NCBI GenBank assembly: GCA_049276515.1
Contig: JBASWO010000077.1
Location: 1-15,372 of the forward strand
DNA: 15,372 nucleotides
Direction of reading: 5' to 3'
Source: JAATFY01 sp049276515
Lineage (GTDB): Bacteria; Pseudomonadota; Alphaproteobacteria; UBA9219
The translations under genes and the position numbers were made by a program. This document shows, in pieces, positions 6,692-13,272 of this stretch (its first letter is position 1; each line of letters starts with the position of its first letter). The notes under the pieces are model-generated. The model saw only the letters and a program-made list of their open reading frames with translations. It made no database searches and was not told the DNA's origin.

Positions 6692-6719
6692 AAAAACCCC
6701 GCTTCGGCGGGGTTTTTTT
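6692..6719. terminator. Bidirectional rho-independent terminator between rplS and the TSUP gene
   Basis: CCCCGC (6697-6702) pairs with GCGGGG (6707-6712) around a UUCG tetraloop closed by C-G. Flanking A-run (6692-6696) and T-run (6713-6719) extend the stem and supply a U-tract in both directions. It serves the ffh operon on the plus strand and the convergent TSUP gene, whose stop codon begins two bases away. Confidence 0.95.
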
Positions 6720-6720
6720 A

Positions 6721-7488
6721 TTAGTGCGGTGCACGCAGAAAGAGGAATGCACTCATAATGGTGCCAATGGCTACAACAGCCCAGCAGAGATAGCGTTCAT
6801 TGACCTTATGGATCATTTGTACGCCAACAAGTCCGCCTGCTGTTGAGGAGACGGCTACAATTGCAGCCTTAAGCCAATGAATGTCAGCCGTGAGGAGAAA
6901 AACGCCAACGGCAGAGGTATTCATAACAGCGGCTAGAATATTTTTTGTCGTTGCTGCTTGGCGAATATTCATGCCCGCATAGGTGAGTGCAGCAAGCATC
7001 AAAAGTCCGATGCCACCACCAAAATACCCACCATATACGCTGATGACGAATTGTGTAATGGCAGCACCAGCTCTGCCTAAGCGATCAGGTTTAGGGATAT
7101 GCGTTTCTACAAGACTTGGTTTTTTACGTAGGCTGCCCCAAGCGAACAATCCGGTCGCAAAAAGCAAAAGCCAAGGCACCAATTGGGCAAAAGAACGCGG
7201 TGACGTCATAATCAGCATCAACGCGCCAATAATACCGCCAACAAGACTAATAATGAGCAGGGCGTTAAATGATAAATGTGCAGTTCCAGTCGCTGTTTTG
7301 CGTCCCGTAAAGCCCGTGCTCACTTGCATGGGATACATAGCAATTGTGGAGGTGATATTAGCAGCGCGCGGATCAAGGCCCATAAACATCAGGGCTGGGA
7401 AAGTCAGGAAAGCGCCGCCCCCGGCGATTGAGCTGATAATTCCTGCAGCGAAGGCAATAGGTACCAAAAGGAGATAAGAGAAAAGCAT
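6721..7488 (-). CDS. TauE/SafE (TSUP) family sulfite/anion exporter-like membrane protein
   Basis: This 255-residue inner-membrane protein has about eight hydrophobic segments in two homologous halves. The first half has IAGGGAFLTFPAL (21-33) and NITSTIAM (44-51). The second half mirrors it with GGYFGGGIGLLMLAAL (153-168) and the KNILAAVMNTSAV segment (183-195). This internal duplication is characteristic of the TSUP/DUF81 family, whose studied members move sulfite, sulfoacetate, organosulfonates or related anions. The substrate here cannot be inferred. The Shine-Dalgarno is weak. It lies 116 bp after trpC in the same direction, with no clear terminator between, so partial read-through from the trp genes is possible. 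Confidence 0.88.
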   Translation of the reverse strand: MLFSYLLLVPIAFAAGIISSIAGGGAFLTFPALMFMGLDPRAANITSTIAMYPMQVSTGFTGRKTATGTAHLSFNALLIISLVGGIIGALMLIMTSPRSFAQLVPWLLLFATGLFAWGSLRKKPSLVETHIPKPDRLGRAGAAITQFVISVYGGYFGGGIGLLMLAALTYAGMNIRQAATTKNILAAVMNTSAVGVFLLTADIHWLKAAIVAVSSTAGGLVGVQMIHKVNERYLCWAVVAIGTIMSAFLFLRAPH

Positions 7489-7604
7489 TACGGCGCGTGA
7501 CTGACTTTGTGATGATGAATGTGTTTTATTTGTAAAAGCGATTTGCTAACGAATGAATAACGCAAAGGCTTTTGCAGTGCGTCATCAGAGAGATATTTTG
7601 TGGT

Positions 7605-8396
7605 CTAATTAAGGCGCAACTGAAGGGTTGCTGCTGTTACGTCTGGTTGTTTTAGTAAAGATTCGCCAACTAAAAAGCAATTAACCCCAACTTTTTGCAT
7701 GCGTCCTAAATCTTCACCACTCCCCATGCCACTCTCACTAACAACCAGGCGATCCGGTGGGACCAGAACCATCAATTCTTCTGTGGTGCGTAAATTGACT
7801 TTGAGCGTCTTGAGGTTGCGATTATTAATGCCTAGCAAACCCCCTGGAAGCTTTAAGGCGCGATCCAGTTCAACGCGATCATGGGTTTCTATGAGAACAT
7901 CCATGCCATAATCTTTGGCGGCATTGTAAAGATCTAAAGCCTTACGATCCGGTACAGCCGCCATAATAATCAAAATACAATCGGCGCCTATGGCACGGGC
8001 TTCTGCCACTTGCCAGACATCAATCATGAAATCTTTACGTAAAACAGGAAGGATGCAAGCTGCGCGCGCTTCTATCAAATCTTCATTCTTGCCTTGAAAA
8101 TAAGGGCCATCTGTAAGAACGGAAAGGCAAGCCGCGCCCCCTGCTGCATAGGCTTTTGCGAGTTGGGCGGGAGAAAACTCAGGACGAATAACGCCAGCAG
8201 AAGGTGATGCCTTTTTAATTTCTGTAATTAGGCCAATATCATTAGCTTTAATTTTTGCCCGTAGAGCTATTTCAAAAGGTCGTGGGGCTTCCGCTTTCTT
8301 CGCGGCACGATCCATTTCATCAAAAGGATGCAAGCTCTTTTGCTGTTCAATATGAACCTGTTTATCAGCAATAATTTTAGCAAGAATATCGTTCAT
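7605..8396 (-). CDS. trpC: Indole-3-glycerol phosphate synthase
   Basis: This 263-residue TIM-barrel enzyme converts CdRP to indole-3-glycerol phosphate with loss of CO2 and water. The family residues are all present: EIKKASPSAG (59-68, with the catalytic Glu and Lys), SVLTD (92-96), LRKDF (119-123, catalytic Lys121), Glu170 in VLIETH, INNRNLKT (190-197) and SESG (220-223). Length is normal for a single-function TrpC; there is no fused TrpF domain. Its ATG overlaps the trpD stop by four bases (ATGA), so translation is coupled. Confidence 0.97.
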   Translation of the reverse strand: MNDILAKIIADKQVHIEQQKSLHPFDEMDRAAKKAEAPRPFEIALRAKIKANDIGLITEIKKASPSAGVIRPEFSPAQLAKAYAAGGAACLSVLTDGPYFQGKNEDLIEARAACILPVLRKDFMIDVWQVAEARAIGADCILIIMAAVPDRKALDLYNAAKDYGMDVLIETHDRVELDRALKLPGGLLGINNRNLKTLKVNLRTTEELMVLVPPDRLVVSESGMGSGEDLGRMQKVGVNCFLVGESLLKQPDVTAATLQLRLN

Positions 8397-9412
8397 GCTG
8401 CATGAGAGGTAGTTAATCGAATCAGGGATTCCAGTGTATGGAGTGCGGCGCCGTTATCAATTGCTGTTTCGGCCAATGTCATACCTTGCCGTAAATCTGT
8501 GGCTTTTCCGCCAACTATGAGAGCGGCACTCGCATTAAAAACAACGATATCGCGATAAGCACCCTTTTGGCCGCTTAATAATTTTCTCATTTCGGCAGCA
8601 TTATGGATGGCATCACCGCCTTTGAGTTGTTCAATTTTAGCGCGCGGTAACCCCACTTGCTCAGGCTCAAGCGTAAAATGTTGGATCATATTGGATCGTA
8701 GTTCGACCACATCCGTCGCATCAGTTGTTGTGATTTCATCCATACCGTCATGGCCATGGGTTAACCATGCAGCTTCGCTCTTTAAAGATTTAAGGGTTTC
8801 AGCCATAGGGCCCAACCATTCTAAATCATAAACACCGATTAAATGTCTTTTGACATTTGCCGGATTGGTCAGGGGACCAAGTAAATTAAAAATAGTTCGG
8901 GTTGCCAGTTTTTTGCGAACCTCAGCTACATGCTTCATCGCTGGGTGATGGCGGGGTGCAAACAAAAAGCAAATTTTTGCTTCATGAAGACAGGTTTCAA
9001 GTACAGGTAAGGGTGGCTCAAGATTAATACCTAGAGCCGAGAGTACGTCTGATGATCCAGACTTGCTCGAAGCTGCGCGATTGCCATGTTTTGCAACGGG
9101 AACGCCACAGCCAGCGACAACCAGGGCTACGGTCGTTGAGATATTAAGGGTGCCGTGCGCATCGCCACCCGTTCCAACAATATCGATGGTGTTGGGAGGA
9201 GCCTCTATTGTTACGGCTTTGCTGCGCATCGAGCTAACAGCGCCTTGTAACTCATTAGCCGTCTCGCCTTTCTCTTTAAGTCCTAAAAGAAAATCACCTA
9301 TCTGCTCTGTGGGTATTTTACCTTCAAATATATGATCAAAGGCATCACGTGCTTCGACAATGGATAGGCTTTCTCCATCAGCGATTTTTTTAAGGATTTT
9401 AGTAAAGGGCAT
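8393..9412 (-). CDS. trpD: Anthranilate phosphoribosyltransferase
   Basis: This 339-residue enzyme transfers the phosphoribosyl group of PRPP to anthranilate. It has the helical N-terminal dimerisation domain (about 1-70) and then the PRPP-binding GTGGD (80-84) in a DIVGTGGDAHGTLNIST context, KHGNRAASSKSGSSDVL (108-124), the anthranilate-binding Arg172 region TRTIFNLLGPLTNP and the metal-binding Asp-Glu pair in GMDEI (223-227). All expected catalytic segments look intact. It starts three bases after the trpG stop and overlaps trpC by four bases. Confidence 0.97.
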   Translation of the reverse strand: MPFTKILKKIADGESLSIVEARDAFDHIFEGKIPTEQIGDFLLGLKEKGETANELQGAVSSMRSKAVTIEAPPNTIDIVGTGGDAHGTLNISTTVALVVAGCGVPVAKHGNRAASSKSGSSDVLSALGINLEPPLPVLETCLHEAKICFLFAPRHHPAMKHVAEVRKKLATRTIFNLLGPLTNPANVKRHLIGVYDLEWLGPMAETLKSLKSEAAWLTHGHDGMDEITTTDATDVVELRSNMIQHFTLEPEQVGLPRAKIEQLKGGDAIHNAAEMRKLLSGQKGAYRDIVVFNASAALIVGGKATDLRQGMTLAETAIDNGAALHTLESLIRLTTSHAA

Positions 9413-9415
9413 GAA

Positions 9416-9985
9416 TTACGCGTTTGCTAAGAAATTTTTGAGCATGGCATGGCCATGTTCTGTGGCGATGCTTTCGGGGTGAAATTGAACGCCATGGATG
9501 GGAAGGGATGCATGGCGCAAGCCCATGACAATCTCATCATCTGTTTCAGCTGTAATGATTAGATCCTTTGGCATACTACTGCGCTCAACGGTCAGGGAGT
9601 GATAACGCGTTGCCTGAAAAGGGGTTGGCAGGCCTGCAAAAACGCTCTTACCTGTATGCTGAATGGGACTGATCTTACCATGCATCGGAAGATCTGTGCG
9701 TATCACTTTCCCGCCAAAGGCCATGCCAATAGCCTGATGTCCTAGACAGACGCCCAATAAAGGGGTTTTCGTCTCAGCCGCTGCTTTGACGAGATCGAGA
9801 CAAATACCAGCTTCTTTCGGGGTGCAGGGGCCGGGTGATAAAACAATATGGGATGGCTTTAAGCCCATAGCTTCTTTGGCTGTCAAAGCATCATTACGAC
9901 GAACATCCACTTCAGCCCCTAATTCGCCTAAATAATGCGCGAGGTTGTAAGTAAAACTGTCATAGTTGTCGATAAGTAGTAGCAT
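9416..9985 (-). CDS. trpG: Anthranilate synthase glutamine amidotransferase subunit
   Basis: This 189-residue class I amidotransferase supplies ammonia to TrpE. It shows the DNYDSFTYNL start (6-15), the oxyanion-loop SPGPCTPKEAG (50-60), nucleophile Cys80 in GVCLGHQ and the His169/Glu171 dyad in FHPES. Proteins of this type often also serve as PabA in folate synthesis, and the sequence does not exclude that. The ATG at 9985 has no convincing Shine-Dalgarno, only GGTGG directly abutting it, and a TATATT lies seven bases upstream. It begins the trpG-trpD-trpC unit, downstream of a terminator that insulates it from the PEP-CTERM gene. Confidence 0.96.
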   Translation of the reverse strand: MLLLIDNYDSFTYNLAHYLGELGAEVDVRRNDALTAKEAMGLKPSHIVLSPGPCTPKEAGICLDLVKAAAETKTPLLGVCLGHQAIGMAFGGKVIRTDLPMHGKISPIQHTGKSVFAGLPTPFQATRYHSLTVERSSMPKDLIITAETDDEIVMGLRHASLPIHGVQFHPESIATEHGHAMLKNFLANA

Positions 9986-9991
9986 CCACCG

Positions 9992-9997
9992 AATATA
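9992..9997 (-). promoter_or_regulatory. Candidate -10 box (TATATT) placed for a leaderless trpG transcript
   Basis: On the minus strand TATATT ends seven bases before the trpG ATG, so transcription would start at or beside the A of the start codon. Only 35 bases separate trpG from the terminator upstream, so a promoter must lie here or within or before the terminator. No good -35 is visible at 17 bases (ATGTCT). Confidence 0.3.
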
Positions 9998-10024
9998 TAC
10001 GGCTTTTGCGGCGCAGACATAAAA

Positions 10025-10053
10025 AAAGATGCGCCCTTTTGGGGCGCATCTTT
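10025..10053. terminator. Rho-independent terminator after the PEP-CTERM gene
   Basis: GATGCGCCC (10028-10036) pairs perfectly with GGGCGCATC (10042-10050), extended by AAA/TTT, with a 5-base loop. On the minus strand the stem is followed by a run of seven T (complement of 10021-10027). It ends the transcript of the secreted protein gene about 23 bp after its stop and separates it from trpG. Confidence 0.93.
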
Positions 10054-10075
10054 AATTCTTTTAAATCAAAGCTAT

Positions 10076-10717
10076 TTAGCCAGCGTTAAGTTGGTTCTTT
10101 GCAGCTGCTGTAACGCGTGCTGCTGAAGTGCTGCGACGAAGAGCAGCGCCTGTCAGACCAAAGCCAGCAATCATAAGAGCCCAACCTGAAGGTTCTGGAA
10201 CGCCTGGACCAGCAACATTTTGAATGCTGAAATTATCACCATGCGCATTACCGTTATTTGCAAAACCTGCGAAGCTTAATAAGCCTCCGCCAGTTGCTGT
10301 AAAGTCTTTCGAATAGGTGCCGTATACATTGGGGCCAACATTGCTAGCGCTAAGTAGAAGAGTGCCATCATAGTAAACATTAAAGCCAGATGTTGGGCTT
10401 GGATCGTTGCCGGGGCCTGGGTTGAATGCGAATGAAAATGTGTAATTACCAGGTGTCAAATTGACAAACTGTGAGATAGATTTGAATCCTGGATCCGATG
10501 AGGTAGCGCATGTCGCGTCAAAGCATGTGCTGCTTGCTGCGTTATTGCCGCTAGCTGCATTAGCTGGATTTGTGTCTATGTTATATCCATTGAAAGTCCA
10601 GCCAGTTGTAGGCGCGGCATTTTCAAAGCCGCCATTTGTAATAAACTCAGCTGCTTTAGCTGAAGTAGCGCCAAGAGCTAGAACGCCGGCGGCTGCAAAT
10701 TTCGCAATATGAGACAT
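10076..10717 (-). CDS. Secreted PEPxxWA-CTERM sorting domain protein
   Basis: This is a 213-residue exported protein. Residues 1-22 form a signal peptide with probable cleavage after SAKA. The mature part begins AEFITNGGFENA, a start common in beta-sandwich carbohydrate-binding-like secreted proteins, and is rich in Asn, Gly, Ser and aromatic residues; Cys65 and Cys70 could form a disulfide. The C-terminus has VPEPSGWA (173-180), a hydrophobic segment (181-192) and Arg194-Arg195: the PEPxxWA sorting signal thought to be processed by an exosortase. An 18-residue tail follows the arginines. No exosortase lies in the window. AGGAT precedes the ATG. The gene has its own terminator and a candidate promoter. 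The function is unknown; a surface or matrix role is an inference from the family. Confidence 0.9.
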   Translation of the reverse strand: MSHIAKFAAAGVLALGATSAKAAEFITNGGFENAAPTTGWTFNGYNIDTNPANAASGNNAASSTCFDATCATSSDPGFKSISQFVNLTPGNYTFSFAFNPGPGNDPSPTSGFNVYYDGTLLLSASNVGPNVYGTYSKDFTATGGGLLSFAGFANNGNAHGDNFSIQNVAGPGVPEPSGWALMIAGFGLTGAALRRSTSAARVTAAAKNQLNAG

Positions 10718-10755
10718 TGTTTGATCCTGTTATGTATTGGATGAAAGATGGCAAT

Positions 10756-10784
10756 GAGATAAAGCCTATTTTCTTAGCTGTCCA
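10756..10784 (-). promoter_or_regulatory. Candidate promoter for the PEP-CTERM gene
   Basis: On the minus strand TGGACA (10779-10784, 5 of 6 to the -35 consensus) is followed after 17 bases by TATCTC (10756-10761, only 3 of 6). The leader would be about 30 bases and would include the AGGAT ribosome site. Confidence 0.25.
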
Positions 10785-10883
10785 GTGGGCGATATGGTTA
10801 ATTTACTTGCTAATGACATTAAACATTAAATTCTTAACGGATACAGGCAGTAAAGCGATGTTTCCTTGCAACAGGCTTAAAGA

Positions 10884-11795
10884 ATGAAAAAATCGACTAA
10901 GAAAGCCTGGGTTCGCTGGGCCCAAATCCTTTTCTGGATCGTAATGTTTGCAGGGGCTGTTTTAGTAACACTTGTACCGCCACCTCGGCATAAACCACCA
11001 GAAGTTGCAACGGTGAGGGTTGAGCAGCCTAGCTATAATGACAACGTTGCCCCCGAAACCCCGCCTCATGCACCCTCTCATCTGCCAGCGCCTTCTTTGC
11101 CGCACATCAAAAATGGTGAAACGCTGATTGCTATTGTGATTGATGATATGGGGCTTGATATCCGCGATAGTCGCCGCGCGATTAATTTGCCTCCCTATAT
11201 AACGCTTTCTTTTTTGCCTTACGCAACTCGCTTAAAAGAACAAACACGTGAAGCCCGTGATAATGGGCATGAGCTTATGTTGCACATGCCTATGGAGCCA
11301 GTTGGTCGTGCGGATCCTGGTCCTGGTGCTTTGCTGACCGAATTACCCATCGATGAAATACGTGAACGGTTTCAGATCGCACTTGCTAGTTTTGTGGGCT
11401 TTGATGGTGTGAATAATAATATGGGCAGTAAGTTTACAGCAAGTCAGAAAGATATGGAGCCTGTTATGGAGGAGCTAAAAGAACGTGATTTGTTCTTTTT
11501 AGACTCCCGTACCAGCTCAAAATCCATTGGTGATGCGCTGGCGCGTGAAAAGGGCGTGCCCAGCATCGCGCGTGATGTCTTTTTGGATGATGATATGTCA
11601 CCTAAGGCCGTACGTGCTCAATTGGCTCAGCTTGAACGTGTTGCGAAACGCAAGGGGTATGCTGTTGCGATAGGTCATCCACATCCAGCAACATTAGATG
11701 CACTTGAAACATGGTTGCCAGATGCTGAGGCGCGCGGCTTTAAATTTGTAAGGCTTGGTCAATTGCTGGGTAATAAATCTAATCTTGCTGACTGA
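10884..11795 (+). CDS. Membrane-anchored divergent polysaccharide deacetylase family protein
   Basis: This 303-residue protein has a short basic N-terminus, one membrane segment (about 13-31), a Pro-rich periplasmic linker (32-77) and then a divergent polysaccharide deacetylase domain (YibQ-like, PF04748 type) at about 79-297. Conserved segments are IAIVIDDMGLD (82-92), LMLHMPMEP (131-139), NNNMGSKFT (177-185), FLDSRTSS (205-212), an acidic patch at FLDDD (233-237) and AIGHPHPATL (262-271). The Asp and His residues resemble a metal-site set, but enzymatic activity in this family is poorly established; in many proteobacteria the gene neighbours murein-hydrolase regulators. Here it is the only plus-strand gene between the trp genes. 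Its last 17 bases overlap the end of convergent trpE. Confidence 0.87.
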   Translation: MKKSTKKAWVRWAQILFWIVMFAGAVLVTLVPPPRHKPPEVATVRVEQPSYNDNVAPETPPHAPSHLPAPSLPHIKNGETLIAIVIDDMGLDIRDSRRAINLPPYITLSFLPYATRLKEQTREARDNGHELMLHMPMEPVGRADPGPGALLTELPIDEIRERFQIALASFVGFDGVNNNMGSKFTASQKDMEPVMEELKERDLFFLDSRTSSKSIGDALAREKGVPSIARDVFLDDDMSPKAVRAQLAQLERVAKRKGYAVAIGHPHPATLDALETWLPDAEARGFKFVRLGQLLGNKSNLAD

Positions 11796-13272
11796 GTGTT
11801 TCCTCTGCAGCCCTCATCATGCCGCGCGCTTTAGCTACACATTCACGGTATTCTGACTGGGGATCACTGTCATAAACAATGCCGGCGCCTGCTTGTACAT
11901 GCATAACGCCATCCTTAATAACGGCTGTACGAATAGCAATTGCCGTGTCCAGTGTGCCGTTTGATCCTAGATAGCCAATGCATCCTGCATAAACGCCACG
12001 GCGATCAGGCTCTAGCTCAGCAATAATTTCCATGGCGCGTACTTTGGGTGCACCACTCACCGTGCCGGCTGGAAAACCACCCATCAAGGCATCGAGAGAG
12101 CTGTGTTTAGGGTCTAGCTCACCCTCAACATTTGAGACGATATGCATAACATGTTTGTAGTACTCGATTGTATTACGCGACGTCACTTTGACACTGCCAA
12201 CTTTAGCAACCCTACCAACATCATTACGTCCTAAATCGAGAAGCATTAGATGTTCGGCGAGCTCTTTGGGATCGGTAAGTAACTCTGCCGCTAATTCGCT
12301 GTCAGATTTATTGCCAATACCGCGCGGTCGCGTGCCAGCAATAGGACGGATGGTTACCTTATTGTCGCGGACGCGAACGAGAATTTCTGGACTTGAACCC
12401 ACCACTGAAAAATTCTTGAGATCAAAGAAATATAGGAAAGGCGAGGGATCAAGTCTACGAATAGTCCTATAAAGACTGAGGGGTGGAAGCTTAAAAGGAA
12501 GTGAAAAACGTTGCGACAAAACAACCTGAAAAATATCGCCAGCTTTAATATATTCTTTGGCGCGTTGAACCATGCTCACGAAATCACTCTCACTCATATT
12601 AGCAGTGGGCTCTGGCATTGGGGTTGCTGATTTTTGAATGACTTCTTCTGATGAGGGTTTCTTGAGATCACACATAGCACGATCAAGTCGCTCTTTAGCG
12701 CCCTGATAGGCAGCTTCAGCGGTTTGATCTTTTTGGAACCAAACAGGCGTGACAAGAGTGAATTTATTTTCGACTTGATCAAAAATGGCTAAGAGCGTGG
12801 GACGAATTAAAATAGATTCGGGAACATCTGTGCCTGGATTTTTGAAGTTCGGTATGCGCTCCATATGACGCACCATGTCATACCCCAAATAGCCAAACAT
12901 ACCGGCAGCCATAGGTTGGGGTTGATGCGGATCATCTATTGCGCATTCAGCTAAGAGAGCGCGAAGATTATCGATGGGGCGCCCCGCCACAGCAGTAAAT
13001 ATATCGCTTTTGAGCGCATCTCGATTGATATCGATCTTGCCATCCTGACAACGCCAGATCAGATCCGGCTCACGGCCCATAATTGAATATCGACCACGAA
13101 CGGCACCACCTTCCATGGATTCTAATAAGAAACAGTAAGGTTTTTTCTGCCCAAGCTTGAGCATAGCTGATACGGGCGTTTCCATATCACTAACAACTGT
13201 TGTCGAAACCGTCTGATTTTTTCCGGCACGCCAGTTGCGGGCAAAGGCATGAATATCTGGCGTAATCTCCAT
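11779..13272 (-). CDS. trpE: Anthranilate synthase component I
   Basis: This 497-residue chorismate-utilising subunit makes anthranilate using ammonia from TrpG. The N-terminal half has the LLES element (49-52) of the tryptophan feedback site and the GYLGYDMVRHMERIP segment (127-141). The catalytic half has DIFQVVLSQRF (246-256), PIAGTRPRG (310-318), the LLDLGRNDVGRV block (344-355), FPAGTVSGAPK (400-410) and GAGIVYDSDP (462-471). All look intact, and feedback inhibition is likely. The ATG directly abuts the stop of the PpiD-like gene (TAA then ATG), so the two are co-transcribed. No leader peptide with Trp codons is visible. It is separated from trpGDC by two unrelated genes. Confidence 0.97.
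   Translation of the reverse strand: MEITPDIHAFARNWRAGKNQTVSTTVVSDMETPVSAMLKLGQKKPYCFLLESMEGGAVRGRYSIMGREPDLIWRCQDGKIDINRDALKSDIFTAVAGRPIDNLRALLAECAIDDPHQPQPMAAGMFGYLGYDMVRHMERIPNFKNPGTDVPESILIRPTLLAIFDQVENKFTLVTPVWFQKDQTAEAAYQGAKERLDRAMCDLKKPSSEEVIQKSATPMPEPTANMSESDFVSMVQRAKEYIKAGDIFQVVLSQRFSLPFKLPPLSLYRTIRRLDPSPFLYFFDLKNFSVVGSSPEILVRVRDNKVTIRPIAGTRPRGIGNKSDSELAAELLTDPKELAEHLMLLDLGRNDVGRVAKVGSVKVTSRNTIEYYKHVMHIVSNVEGELDPKHSSLDALMGGFPAGTVSGAPKVRAMEIIAELEPDRRGVYAGCIGYLGSNGTLDTAIAIRTAVIKDGVMHVQAGAGIVYDSDPQSEYRECVAKARGMMRAAEETLSQQD

Noticed and set aside
6983..7477. Long plus-strand open frame (164 codons) antisense to the TSUP gene
   Set aside because: It has no recognisable motif, and its composition (Pro-, Ala- and Arg-rich) is what reading a hydrophobic gene on the wrong strand gives; the minus-strand TSUP protein has clear duplicated family motifs.
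7561..7576. Terminator after trpC
   Set aside because: GCAAA/TTTGC forms only a 5-bp weak stem, and no T-run follows on the minus strand.
13163..13272. Tryptophan attenuator or leader peptide before trpE
   Set aside because: The sequence before trpE is the ppiD coding region, with no short Trp-rich frame or terminator/antiterminator pair seen.
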